Origin: Lutraria lutraria
Taxonomy: Eukaryota; Mollusca; Bivalvia; Venerida; Mactridae
NCBI GenBank assembly: GCA_964023205.1
Contig: OZ026845.1
Span: forward strand, 506,001-570,000
DNA: 64,000 nt
Direction of reading: 5' to 3'
In this document: positions 13,831 to 25,723 of the stretch, piece after piece
How the letters are laid out: every line of letters starts with the position of its first letter
Numbering within the stretch: position 1 is the first letter of the stretch
The notes under the pieces: generated by a model
The model's database searches: none
Seen by the model: the letters and a program-made list of their open reading frames with translations, nothing else
Told to the model about the DNA's origin: nothing
Translations under genes and position numbers: made by a program

Positions 13831-15060
13831 ATCTTTATATCAACCTTGATACAACACTAAAGTGATCCCTGACTGAACTGATAAATGAAAGGGTATAATC
13901 TTAGTGATACACATCTATATCAAACAACATAATAATTTCAAATTATGAGAAACATGTAAATTGCTTTTTGATATGTTAAAAGCAATGCAAGCGACAAACA
14001 ATCCACTTAAAATGCTTATATATGTTCAATGTCAGCCAGAATTCTCCACTTCATACTAGATTGATTAAACTTTCTGATAAAAGTGTTTGATTTTGCTAGA
14101 CTGAGACATCGATCTATTAATTCATTGTTTACAAATCTGTGCAGTTTGAACATATAAATTATCAGTATATTTTTATTGTGTCAGCTATCTGTCATTCATG
14201 ATACTGATTTAAATCATGCTGTTTAATACAAAGAACCTGAACCCTAGCAAAAAACATTCGATTTTAATTAAGTGCAAGAGAAATCATATAGAACAACTCT
14301 GGTTTAGTCATCAAACATTGTTTGTACTTTAATCAATAGACACAGCAATGTTAACAATAAGTAAGAAAGTAACAATAGATAACTATACTAAGACTAACAA
14401 TATCTTGCTGTTGTTGCATAAATACAAACATACACAAAGAGACTCCGATATAAAATAAATAGCAAGAAATTACCACAGAACCAAATGTTTACAACTAGTT
14501 TCCAAATCTTGAAAAACTATAACAAAAAACATGGGTACATAGAGAACACTACACTGAGATAAGTGTAAACAAAATTGAACAAAGACAGACAAATTCTACG
14601 AAATTATATAAAAACGACTTCACAAAACAAAATTTAATCAATTGCACAATTTTAATGATGAACCAAACAAGCCATGTCCAGCATGCTGAATTAATCTAAT
14701 CATATATTAACACAAGATTCATTACAAAGAACTTGAAGAACCATTCAGTGATTCACGTCCTCACTGCATATAGTATACAGTCCATACTCTCACACAGGTA
14801 ACATTGATTGTACATGTGTCTTGTTGACAAACATGTTAGTGACAGTTTATATTGAACAATTTACAAGAGTTCTATGGTCATCTACCAGAACTAAAATGCC
14901 CCATCCTTCATGCAGTAAATAACTTTGTCATATTTTCCCACATGATGTTGGAATCAATTGTGGAAAACAAAAGCTTTTAGATGTGAACATTAAATCCAGT
15001 TACTTACTAGTAGTCAAAGAATGATTGTCTTAACAGTCTGAAATGTTTGACAACAGTCAA
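13831..15060. other. Intergenic stretch, nothing recognised
   Basis: AT-rich, without exon-like frames or clear repeats. It could contain 3' sequence of the reverse-strand F-box gene, but nothing in the sequence shows this. Confidence 0.4.
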
Positions 15061-15309
15061 GGCCCCAAGGTTATAAAACTTGAGATTGGTCTCCGAGCTC
15101 AAATCTCCTATCTTGTTTTTAATGTTCCGATATATAAGTCAATCATGATCAGACAATAACGATATTATTAATACATTAATATGACAGGATAATTGATCTG
15201 AACATGTAATTAAACATTAATCAGTCTGATCATTTCAACCATAATACTTTGAGAATAAAATGGAGATTTAAGCTCAGAGACTGTTCTCAAGTTTTATAAC
15301 TTTGGAGCC
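15061..15309. mobile_element. MITE with inverted repeats of about 55 bp
   Basis: The first 55 bases (starting ggccccaaggttataaaa) match the reverse complement of the last 55 (starting ggctccaaagttataaaa) at roughly 80-85%. About 140 bases lie between. Size and architecture fit a miniature inverted-repeat element. No clear target duplication was found. Confidence 0.7.
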
Positions 15310-15546
15310 AGTGCTCAACAGACTGACCCTATCACTTCATGAATATTTTGACGAAACTTCAGCTGAAATTTTCTTTATACTTTGCTCAAATCTTTTGTCA
15401 ACTGAATATTTTGCTGGAGTCAAGAGCTTTCACTCGTTAGTATTGAATTTCATCTTTAAATGTGTATCATAAAATTTACAAGATGGAAAGAGAAATATGG
15501 TGAAAAATATGAACTTAAATGTTAACTAGAACTATCACTTAAGGTG

Positions 15547-17415
15547 ATGAATACCCCCAGCTGAGGCCTTGACACAGTTATTGTTACATTTTACAGAGGG
15601 AAATATAATGCATTTTCATTTTTTTAATACCTGCAAATTGTTGCTTAGATATATCCTGACCAGTTTCTAAATATACATTATATAAAAAAAAGGGCCATAA
15701 CTCATTAAAATTTACTTGGACAAAACCTATTGTGGACATGCACAACTTGGCAAACTACTTATCACTTCTAAGAAGTTTCACTGAATTCCTGCATGTAGTT
15801 GCTGAGAAATGGTACGGACAAAATTTACCTAATGGTATAAAACAAAGGGCCATAACTCAGTGAAAATTAATCCAAACAAAACCTGGTTATTGCATGCACA
15901 ACTTGGCTTACTTTTTATAACTTCTGTGAAGTTTCATTGAATTCCTATGAGTAGTTACTGAGATATTGTATAATTATACACTGTATAAAAAAAAACAAAG
16001 GGCCATAACTCAGTGAACATTTTAACCAACCAAGACAAGCTTAATGCATGCACAACTAGGCTCACTACTCATCACCTCTGAGAAGTTTTATTGAATTCCT
16101 GACAGTAGTCAATGAGAAATAGTCAGGACAAAATTTGCCTATTGTATATACTGTAGAAAAAAAACTAAGGGCTATAACTCAGTGAAAATCAATCCAAATG
16201 AAAAATGATTTAAGCATGCACAACTAGGCTAACTACTTATTACTTCTGTGAAGTTTCGTTGAAATCCTGTGAGTAGTTGCTGAGAAATTGTCCGGACAAA
16301 ATTTGCCTATTGTATATACTGTATAAAAAATAACAAAGGGCTATAACTCAGTGAAAATTAATCCGAACAAATAATGCTTTAAGCATGCACAACTAGGCTT
16401 ACTACTGATCACTTCTGTGAAGTTTCATTGAGATCCTGTGAGTAGTTGCTGAGAAATTGTCCGGACAAAATTTGCCTATTGTATATACTGTATAAAACAA
16501 CAAAGGGCTATAACTCAGTGATAATTAATCCGAACGAAAATTGCTTTAAGCATGCACAACTAGGCTTACTACTGATCACTTCTGTGAAGTTTCATTGAGA
16601 TCCTGTGAGTAGTTGCTGAGAAATTGTCTGGACAAAATTTGCCTATTGTATATACTGTATAAAACAACAAAGGGCTATAACTCAGTGATAATTAATCCGA
16701 ACGAAAATTGCTTTAAGCATGCACAACTAGGCTTACTACTGATCACTTCTGTGAAGTTTCATTGAGATCCTGTGAGTAGTTGCTGAGAAATTGTCCGGAC
16801 AACATTTGCCTATTGTATATACTGAATAAAAACAACAAAGGGCTATAACTCAGTGATAATTAATCCGAACGAAAATTGCTTTAAGCATGCACAACTAGGC
16901 TTGCTACTGATCACTTCTGTGAAGTTTCATTGAGATCCTGTGAGTAGTTGCTGAGAAATTGTCCGGACAAAATTTGCCTATTGTATATACTGTATAAAAC
17001 AACAAAGGGCTATAACTCAGTGATAATTAATCCGAACGAAAATTGCTTTAAGCATGCACAACTAGGCTTACTACTGATCACTTCTGTGAAGTTTCATTGA
17101 GATCCTGTGAGTAATTGCTGAGAAATTGTCCGGACAACATTTGCCTATTGTATATACTGAATAAAAACAACAAAGGGGCATAACTCAGTGAAAATTAATC
17201 CGAACGAAAAATGCTTTAAGCTAGCACAACTAGGCTTACTACTGATCACTTCTGTGAAGTTTGATTGAAATCCTGTAAGTAGTTGCTGAGAAATTCTCCG
17301 GACAAATTGTGTCTACAGACGCACGGACCGACCGACCGACCGACCGGCCGACCGACCGACCGACCGTCAAGCGTGAATCCAATATAGCCCCCATATATTT
17401 CATATCTGGGGGTAT
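15547..17415. mobile_element. Element with ATACCCCCAG ends and 167-bp internal tandem monomers
   Basis: The left end 'atacccccag' is matched by 'ctgggggtat' at the right end. Inside are about nine monomers, the last six with a period of 167-168 bp (for example the GGG of 'gggctataactcag' at 16505, 16672, 16840 and 17007). Each carries 'ataactcagtg', 'gcatgcacaactaggct' and 'agttgctgagaaattg'. A (GACC)n tract at 17325-17366 precedes the right end. No coding capacity is visible. Confidence 0.75.
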
Positions 17416-17985
17416 AAAAATGGTATAATATTGATTGTCACCATCAGTCCATCACCATATAAAAAAGAAACAATATACTGAAAAACATTACTAAAGTCTG
17501 TGCTAATAACAAGTGAAAAACAAAATATGTCCACACAAATAATATATTTTAACACATCAATGTCAGGAATACTATGATGAATGATCTCATATATATGCAG
17601 TCTTAAAAATAAGGATAAAAATACCAATTTTTCGAAAATAGTGAACCATATAACCAGTATATATCAACAATTATATTATAAACAATACTTTAGTTACATT
17701 AATTCATTTATACATACTAAGTTTTTATTTCTGTTCAAATTAATCTATTCTTAACCCAGTTTCTGGCAAGGTGACCGGTTAATATAGAACATGTTTCTTA
17801 ATACGTGTGTCAATGTGTAATGCCCAAAACTAGTATAATCTTATTGTTTATTTATTCAGTACCTTTAGATGATGTCATCATTAGTTGTAAACTCATCTTA
17901 ATTATCTGCCTCATATTTTGAATGTTCCATATAAATACAGTGAAACCTCTCCAAAGCAACACCCATTGGGAGTAGCAAAATTATG
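17416..17985. other. Non-coding stretch up to the assembly gap
   Basis: No exon found. The last 50 bases before the gap contain 'aaacctctccaaagcaacac', whose reverse complement recurs, diverged, at 35415-35450, so this is probably the edge of another dispersed repeat. Confidence 0.45.
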
Positions 17986-18185
17986 NNNNNNNNNNNNNNN
18001 NNNNNNNNNNNNNNNNNNNNNNNNNNNNNNNNNNNNNNNNNNNNNNNNNNNNNNNNNNNNNNNNNNNNNNNNNNNNNNNNNNNNNNNNNNNNNNNNNNNN
18101 NNNNNNNNNNNNNNNNNNNNNNNNNNNNNNNNNNNNNNNNNNNNNNNNNNNNNNNNNNNNNNNNNNNNNNNNNNNNNNNNNNNNN
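17986..18185. other. Assembly gap of 200 N
   Basis: Exactly 200 undetermined bases, a typical placeholder length, so the true size is unknown. The gap interrupts copy 1 of the TTAA-flanked MITE. Confidence 0.98.
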
Positions 18186-18530
18186 ATGTCAACAAACTGG
18201 GAAATGGTAAGTATTGCTCATGTCATGTTCATTGTTTGCGACATAAAGCTTATCTATCGATCAATTATAGGTAAATATCATTGTTTTGCTGCTTGAAAGG
18301 CAGCGCGCATGCTAAGTTAAATTCTCAGACGAATCGGAAATATCGTTGTCGTCAATAAAAGGCTGTAAGCCTTTTATTTAAACCGGCATATAAATACTCA
18401 CGCGCGCCTTATAGAGCCATTTTTGAAGGCACACTCTTCTTTGACTTTTCGGTAATAATTGTTTTTACAAGTGATAAACGCATTTTTGGTTTATAAAACC
18501 CAAGACACAGCAGTTCCAGGGCATGCCCCT
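18186..18530. mobile_element. TTAA-flanked MITE, copy 1 (left part lost in the gap)
   Basis: It matches the right part of copy 2 (27800-28316) from 'atgtcaacaaactg' onward, including 'aataaaaggctg' and the terminal 'gggcatgcccct'. It is followed directly by TTAA at 18531-18534, the target site expected for piggyBac-type elements. Confidence 0.75.
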
Positions 18531-18534
18531 TTAA

Positions 18535-19907
18535 AAGTGTTGTCATTGTGAAATTTTAGGGCAGAATTCGTAATTGTTAGTTGTTCATAACTGTCTGAAA
18601 ATAATTCAATAATCAAAATCTACAACAGTATAAAATTAAATATCGAAACATTTTAACCAAGCAAAATAAACTCAAGAGTTTTGTTTATGGTTATAACTGT
18701 ACGTGTCACCGCCGTGGTTTAAATATTCAAATGTTAAATCTGCCTGATCATGCTGCAGATCCAACTGAAACAACATGTGAATCGAGTAACCATCACAATC
18801 TATACAGTGTAAACATAAGATGGAGTCTCATAAGCCAACTTGGCTGGCCCTTCAATAGGGGTGACACTATGATAAACAAAACCTTTTTATTGATGATTTA
18901 TACTAGTAACAGATCTAGTGGGCTTGTATGGTAAACAAAAATAAATATGACAGAAATATGAGCAATATATCTACCTACATTTCTACTTCATTCACTATTA
19001 ATTAGAATAATATTGTTGGTCATTTTTTGCTTACTTGAGCATTTTACATTTAATTATTTTCACAAGTTTGGGATTTGACGTCATGCTTCACTAAATGCCA
19101 ACGCCCGAAAACTATACAGCTACATGGCATTCATTTTGTACTCTATCTGCGCCGATTATCTTTTTTGAAAGATATTTCTTGTCTCTTTTTTTTAGTTTTT
19201 AGGTAATGTTTCGTATTAAGAACATGGAATTTATACAGTAATATGGAAGAAAATATTTATTCCAATTTTTTTGTCTAGTTTATTGGAATTTATACATGGT
19301 TAATTAACGAAAATCAAGTAACTATGGATTTCTGACACATTTTTTTTCAAAACCGTACGGTGAAATTTTTTAAAATTTGGTGTAGACATTATACACACAT
19401 AGTAGTTAATTTTGAGAAAATTTCAGCTGTTGCCCTGCTTTATTTTTTATTTTAATGATATTTATCAATTTGTTACTTTTTGGTAAAAGGCTAAAATCTT
19501 GACTAAATCTTAAAGGGACTGGGTTACATTTTTCACTTTTTCTGCAACATAGTAATTCCGAACATCGTATAAACAATTTGAATTGATTAAAGATTGGTTA
19601 CCCTTAGACTTATACACATTCTTGCATTTATTGTATCATCTGTTAGAGAGATAGGCCAATTTTCATAAAGGTGACTTAAAATTCATTTGATTTTGAGGTA
19701 CTATTTTACGTTAGGGGTAGAGGAACAAAAATGGTAGTAACTCTCTTTACCTGTAAGTGTCTTAATGGATATACAAAAGAATAACAATATTTAAAATACG
19801 ATCCTTAACACTTCATATTAGACTTCGAAAACCTTAAATGGTCATACAAAAATAACAAATACTTCAACAGATTTTCTTAATCCTTCTTAGAATTGCAGAA
19901 ATCTTAC
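18535..19907. other. Non-coding stretch, probably intron of the F-box gene
   Basis: No exon was recognised on either strand. The donor of the F-box exon lies at its right edge, so it is at least partly intron. Nothing else stands out. Confidence 0.4.
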
Positions 19908-20515
19908 CTGAGCACATCTCCCCTTGTCATGTATTGTCAACAATGAGAACACCTTCAGTTTACAATCATCTGGAAGATATTCAAATGGAAAGAAGTCTGG
20001 ATCAAAGGATGAGTCACAGATAAAAGTCCCTGGATCAGAGCCCAAAGTCCCTGGATCAGAGCCCAAAGACCTTGGGCTAGGGTTATTATATTTTCCACCT
20101 ACAACATGGATCAGTTCAGATTTGACTGATAAAGCACGCTCAGGTGGTCCTGGTCTCGCATGATTAGGAAATCTTGAAGGAACTTCGACAGGTGTTGGAG
20201 ATTTTGCGGCTTTCGATGTTGTTCTATGATGATGAGTTACTTGTTTAGTTTTACAAAAAGGCGGCGTTACCGTTGATTTCAGAGCAATTTGAGGTTTTTT
20301 AGCAACCAAGTTATTTGAGAACAATGGAAAATTTGTAGATACATGATGTTTTGCTGGGCTAGCAAAGACAACTTCATTATTTGTAGGGGTACGTCTTCTT
20401 CTAGTGGGTCTTTGAGATTTTGAATTAGACCTTGGCCGTAGAGTCAGAGATATTTTCTTATCTCTATTAAGTGTGCGACCAGACATTGTTTGTCACTGGT
20501 ATCCCTTAGGCTCAT
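19908..20515 (-). CDS. F-box protein, N-terminal coding exon (partial gene)
   Basis: A reverse-strand exon with ATG at 20486-20484 and 193 codons, ending in CAG|gtaaga (phase 0). An acceptor (atttcag) precedes 20515, so a 5' UTR exon lies upstream. The N-terminal ~165 residues are basic, Ser/Pro-rich and probably disordered, with an exact tandem LGSDPGT duplication. The F-box starts at about residue 168 with LPDDCKLKVFSLL and runs to DKGRCAQ at the splice site; the DKGRxAQ segment resembles FBXL-class F-boxes such as FBXL14. The likely role, inferred, is an SCF ubiquitin-ligase substrate adaptor. Substrate-binding exons were not found in the remaining sequence and may lie in the gap at 17986 or further left. 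Confidence 0.65.
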
Positions 20516-20842
20516 CTGAAATTAATACAAGAACAATATATTGTGCTATCAATAATTACAACATCAATTGAATTGTCAAATAAAAAATATCATACAGACA
20601 AGTATTATACTACTGAAAGCCGTCAACAAACGCCAGATTTGTACTTTAAGGTGAATTGTCAAAGCACAAATTTGTGAAAAAATAGCCAACTGACATTTTT
20701 GCTATGCATCTTAAAACGTGGCGTTGTTCAATAATTACTGAAAGTACATAACTGAAATGAGTTTTTATCAATAGCTAGTGATTCAATGTACATTTCTGCA
20801 CCAGTAAAATAATATTTGATGATTAACAAGTATCTATAATTC

Positions 20843-22940
20843 GCTTTCCAGTCAACTCGTACCGTAGTTAACACGTACCGTAGTCAACTCGTACATGAAT
20901 TTGGTCAACTCGTACAGTAGTCAACTCGTACCGTAGTTAACACGTACCATAGTTATATATTATGTGCTTGTATCGGCATAAATTTTGATGAACATATTTT
21001 TTAAAACTTGTTTGTAACATATTTTGGAACAAACACTCATGTTAGGTTTAATTAATTCAGTAATTTGACTGTAAATAATTTATTGGTAACGCAGTTTGGT
21101 CAACTCGTACCTTATATATATTCATGTATGTGAATTGTTGTTTTTCAAGACTTTGTTGCAGGTTAAATGCTTTTTCCTCAGGATAAATTCTGTGTTTATC
21201 ATATGTAATAATTATTACTTGGGTGTTAAAGTTCATACAAGCGTTTATTTGCATGTGCGTTCCGTGCTCCTTAGAGGTATAATAGGGTGGACAACTTAAA
21301 GTGGTCGGTAGATAATTTATTTTTGTCTGAGCAAAGCGAATTAGAAAGATTCAAAACAACAACGTCATGCTATTTTGATTTACCAGTTCTCTTTTCACTT
21401 ATAAAACATCTTTAAGTACAGGATTAATTCTATCTTTTATGTCACTTTCAGCTGACCAATTATTTGCAAAAAATTAAATCCAGTAAATCACGGCATATTT
21501 TTACAGATAAATTTTATTAGAACAGAACATTACTTTATTCTCTCAGGTATGTAACATACGTACAGTATGAGGAAAAGAAATGAATTAGATGAATATATTT
21601 TTATGAGGGAGAATAACTATGTCAAAATAATTGGACTGTTGTAGTATAAATATAAACGAAACTAGTGTATAAGTATACCAACATTAAAGAACATGTAACT
21701 CACTGCGATAGTAATGTCATTTAACATTACTTACCCTAGTATGCAATTTAGGAAGGATATATTTGTTTGTTTGCTGGACGAGAATAAATACAATGGACTG
21801 AGTTTTAAATTCTAGACGTACATATAATACAGAGAAATTGAACATAATGTGGTAATGAGAGTAAATCACAAAACAATGAGGCATTGAGATGCTAATGGAA
21901 TCACATGATTTGATTTCTAAAATCTGAAATTTGACATTATTAGTTCGTCTAGGCGGGCGGAACTTGGATTATGAATTCGACTGTATATAGGAGTGATTTA
22001 AAGCAATGAACATTATTTATAATATTATTAATAATCATTAAAATAAAATACAAATGTAGTAAATAAAACAATACGATTAATAATTCATCAAAGTTGTTCC
22101 TCAGAACGTTCTATATTGCATTATTAAAAATTATTAAAAATCAAATTAAAGGAGGGACTTACTTATCATTGGCTAACAATCAAATTATGATAGATTAATT
22201 GCCTTTTCATGTGCTCATAATCCAATTATCTGAAGTGTGACAAATACCAAATTAAAGAATCAAAGAGATTAGCAAATGCCGCATCATTTAAAATTGCGAC
22301 GCATTATGCATCTCGATAATTAGTTGCAGTTTGTACTTATATATTTCAACAAAATACTGATTTAATTAATCATAATTAAAATTCTTTATTCTGACTACTA
22401 AACACAATTAACGCTTGAACACGAACATTCTTTATGTTATAGTATCATTAATTTTATTATAAATTGTATTGTAAAGTTTATAGAATAAGTCGGTATGCTG
22501 ACAATTAAAATTATTTAACACTTTAATAAAATATTCCATTAACAAGCACATTACAGTTTGTTTCTGAGACAACAGCTATAATTAACAGTTATTTTAAATT
22601 TGAACAAAAACATGTATAATCATGTGCACAATTAACGTTAATCACAATTAATGCTATTGAACTCCAAATATAATTATATTCCATATTCATGTTGTAAAAT
22701 TTCTTATCAAATGTCTTCTCAAATGCATTTTCCTGTCAAAACCATGATTTCGAGGTCATTCTTCATGTATAAAGTAATCCTATAACAAATACAATAACAT
22801 TTATACTAAAGGACGAATTGACTAATGTACGAGTTAACTTGGTCATGTACGAGTTGACCACAGATACGGTACGAGTTAACCAAATTCATGTACGAGTTGA
22901 CTACGGTACGTGTTGACAACAGTACGAGTTGACCAGATAC
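20843..22940. mobile_element. Non-autonomous Mutator-like element with long repetitive TIRs
   Basis: The left end contains repeated 'gtcaactcgtac' and 'gttaacacgtac' units (20851-20950); the right end (22820-22933) carries their reverse complements in matching order, with 'cgtacatgaatttggt' shared. TIRs align over about 70 bp at roughly 85%. CTATAATTC occurs directly outside both ends (20834-20842 and 22941-22949), a 9-bp direct repeat as expected for Mutator-type insertion. The interior is very AT-rich with no transposase. It lies in the 5' intron of the F-box gene if that gene's promoter is near 23.4 kb. Confidence 0.7.
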
Positions 22941-23349
22941 CTATAATTCTCACCTGAAAGCAAAGCTAATATTTAAAATGAAAAAGAATGGAATTTATAT
23001 TGAATTAACAAGCCTGTAAGGATATAAATGGACTATGCTAAAATCAGGGACTCTACAGAGACATTGCAATAATCAAGTCAAAACAAGGCATCAAATGACA
23101 AAATGTTACGAATAGTTTTGAGTACGAATTAAATAATAGCCAATTAGTTAGAAACATTTTTCATAACATATCAGCGATAGTAGATGACACCAAATTTGTT
23201 CATTTTACTGAATTATGACTTTAAACAAGAACAGGGGGGGGGATAGATAGATTTTAATTATGATATACCGGTACCTATCCCAGAAAAATTCATTGTTATC
23301 GTTGGCGACCATACACTTCCGGGGGAAATATGTACGAGTAGAATTTTAC

Positions 23350-23441
23350 CTAAACACCGTGTTGTTGGCGGCGCTATTCAACTTGTCTGAACATTTCTAA
23401 AATGAATATTGTTCAGATTCTATAATTCGTTCTTCAAGGAT
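23350..23441. promoter_or_regulatory. Candidate shared promoter region for the F-box gene (-) and HAUS6 (+)
   Basis: A locally GC-richer stretch (gttggcggcgctattc) has outward-facing donors on both strands: ggat|gtaagt on the plus strand at 23441/23442, and ttag|gtaaaa on the minus strand at 23350/23349. Both neighbouring genes need an upstream 5' exon, because their start-codon exons are preceded by acceptors (25703-25704 and 20516-20517). Inference only. Confidence 0.35.
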
Positions 23442-23599
23442 GTAAGTATTTCACACTCATGAATAGAAATTGTAAGATGAATTAACCTGAAATATAAACA
23501 CGTGTCCAAACGTATACGGTTTTGGAAGTCCAAATTTGATAGACACTTCACTCTTCAGTCTTCACTTGTCTTGTGTCAAGTTGTACAGTTGTGACACAT

Positions 23600-23718
23600 T
23601 CTTCTTCAAGTTTATGAACAGGTGATGTTTGAAGATTGAAAGTCAGGTGTTCTACCAACTAAGCTAAGGGGACTGTTAATATTAAGCCAATTTATGAATA
23701 CAAGTACTAAAATTTAAA
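23600..23718 (-). repeat. tRNA-like SINE fragment, copy 1
   Basis: On the reverse strand, TAGCTTAGTTGG (23666-23655) matches the pol III A-box and is followed by a tRNA-like 'tagaacacctgac'. The ~40 bases upstream of it (ttcataaattgg...aatattaacag) are shared with copy 2 at 24845-24965. No good B-box is visible, so this looks degenerate. Confidence 0.5.
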
Positions 23719-24709
23719 TACAGTCGTATGAACAGTAGCGAATCATGAACAATAGAGGGTCACGCGAATGGTTACAGTAAGATTTCTCCGCTGTCTTTCC
23801 ATATTATTTGATCAAACTTTACATTCCTATTCCTTGATATTTTTTGTCCGTTTCAACAAAAGATTATCTGAAAACAATGTTTTGATCAACTGTGTCACTT
23901 AGAGTTTTGTTAAGCGTGTTTACATGAGCAAGATTGCCTAGCTTCGTTCTCATAACAACCTTTGCGCATAAAGATGCACTGCCAAATAATTTCGATGTAA
24001 AGGTAAATGATTTCTTTATGATCAAAATGGTCATAGCTTAACCTTCAAATCATGAAAAGGAACTACATAATTTCTAATGATCATATGTGCAACTGGAATG
24101 ATTATGTTGCAGGTCAATATGAATAATAAAGGATCACAAACAATTTGCATGAGGATTTCTCAAACTAGATAAAATGTGTTCTAAAATGGACTTTTAATGT
24201 AAACAAATTTGTATTGTTGTGTTATTTTGAGATGTTTAATAAGTAATTCTCAGTGCCTTATAACTACCTTTTTCATTAGTAAGTGTAAGCTTGCATCAGT
24301 TGCTATATTGACTTTATTCGTAGAGATAATAACTCTATAACTTTCTATGCATGTATTTTCTATGTAACACCACAAATAACGAATTATCATACACACATTG
24401 CTTTTACAAAGAAAGAAATGTATGATGATGACATTAATTTGTCAGTTTTGACAGCTCTGGTGACCCCCTGTAAGGGAATGGCATGTGACCCTTTATTGTT
24501 CATATTGACTCTCTATTATACCAATTACTTCCATATCTGAAAGGTATGTAATGGTCGAAGTTTTGTTGTTGAAAAGGCAATTTTGGTGTTTTTGAGAAGA
24601 AAAATAAATTTGCAGTGTGCCTGTTATCATTTTAGGCCAAGATACTAAATGCGGTAATCGTTGTCATTAATTAACACACTAGTGATCCCCTACTGTTCAT
24701 ACGACTGTA
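23719..24709. mobile_element. 0.99-kb element with ~20-bp terminal inverted repeats
   Basis: 'tacagtcgtatgaacagtag' at the left end is mirrored exactly by its reverse complement at 24690-24709. A second inner match ('tgaacaatagagggtcac' against 'gtgaccctttattgttca' near 24490) supports the inverted structure. No coding region. It is flanked on both sides by the tRNA-like repeat. Confidence 0.55.
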
Positions 24710-24844
24710 CTACTATATATACAGCACTGCTACATTCCTCCTTCCTTTTAATTCTAAGTAAACACAGGCTCTTTTGACTAACCCAGCCTTTGTTTCACAC
24801 TCACAGTACCAAATGCAATACTAATAGGGGGAGGAAAATAATGT

Positions 24845-24965
24845 TCCAGACGTGGGGCTTGACCTGCGACATCCCATGATCCTGCTTGCATATCAGATGC
24901 TCTATCAACAGAGCTAATCAGGCTGTTAATATTACAGGCAATTTATGAATACAAGTACTATATAT
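24845..24965 (-). repeat. tRNA-like SINE fragment, copy 2, with A and B boxes
   Basis: On the reverse strand, TAGCTCTGTTGATAGAGC forms a D-arm-like A-box (24916-24905 and onward), and GGTCAAGCCCC at 24864-24854 resembles a T-arm / B-box about 45 bases on. The leader before the A-box is shared with copy 1. The fold is not a clean tRNA, so a SINE head is more likely than a functional tRNA gene. Confidence 0.55.
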
Positions 24966-25334
24966 GTAATAAGTTACGTTTCTATAAGCTTTACATTTAC
25001 TTTATTGTCAGATGGCCTCCAAGTACATCTTAATACTTGACAATATATAGAACAAATTTATGATTAATAGTCAAGTGACATTAAATATTGAAATTTATAG
25101 TGTTTAAATATGTATAAATGTTTAAGCTTTTTCTTCTTTTTTAACTTATAGTTATTATGTTTTGTTATAGTATTTTGTTCATATATATTTCTATGCCCTT
25201 TAATTTTGCCTTTATATAGTTATTAAATTACATGTATTTTTACTGAAGGCCATATTGTAAATAAGTTTTATACTTTATATATGTTACCTTCAAGAAATAA
25301 AGATTTTATTATTATTATTATAGTCTGTTTCATT

Positions 25335-25625
25335 ATACCCCCACAAACGAAGTTTGAGAGGGGATATATTGGAGTCACTTGGTCGGTCGGTTGGTCTGTC
25401 CATCCACATAAAGTTTGTGGAGCGAACTACTTCCTCATTTTTGAGCTATTACAATGAAACTTGATATATGTTATCACCATGAAGTGCAGATGTGCAAGAC
25501 ACAAATTTTCATGCCCAGTGATTCACTCATTGCAGAGTTATGTCCCCCTGAACTTAGCCATATAGTGTACTATTGTAGTATTAGTGTCAAAGCGGCGGCG
25601 GGGGTATTAGTCACCTCTGTGACAG
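25335..25625. mobile_element. Short element with TATACCCCC ends just upstream of HAUS6
   Basis: The left end 'tatacccccacaaacg' and right end 'gcgggggtatta' are inverted. Inside are 'ggtcggtcggttgg' and 'gcagagttatgtccccctga', a pattern common in bivalve repeats. The ends resemble those of the 15547-17415 element. It lies about 100 bases before the HAUS6 start codon. Confidence 0.6.
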
Positions 25626-25723
25626 CTCTAGTTATACTAGTATACTTACTACAATATACAGTACTGTTACAGTGATTTGATATTAGTTTATTGTTATTTT
25701 TTAGTGTGACCAATTTATTGTCT

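Noticed and set aside
17911..18274. Open frames across the N run
   Set aside because: They consist mostly of undetermined residues.
18731..18934. Plus-strand 67-codon frame
   Set aside because: No splice sites, no recognisable domain and ordinary AT-rich composition; expected by chance at this length.
24845..24930. A functional tRNA gene on the minus strand
   Set aside because: D-arm and T-arm-like blocks exist, but the anticodon loop is nine bases and the acceptor stem does not close; a SINE head fits better.
25454..25675. 73-codon frame just upstream of HAUS6
   Set aside because: It lies almost entirely in the TATACCCCC-ended repeat and has no splice connection to HAUS6.
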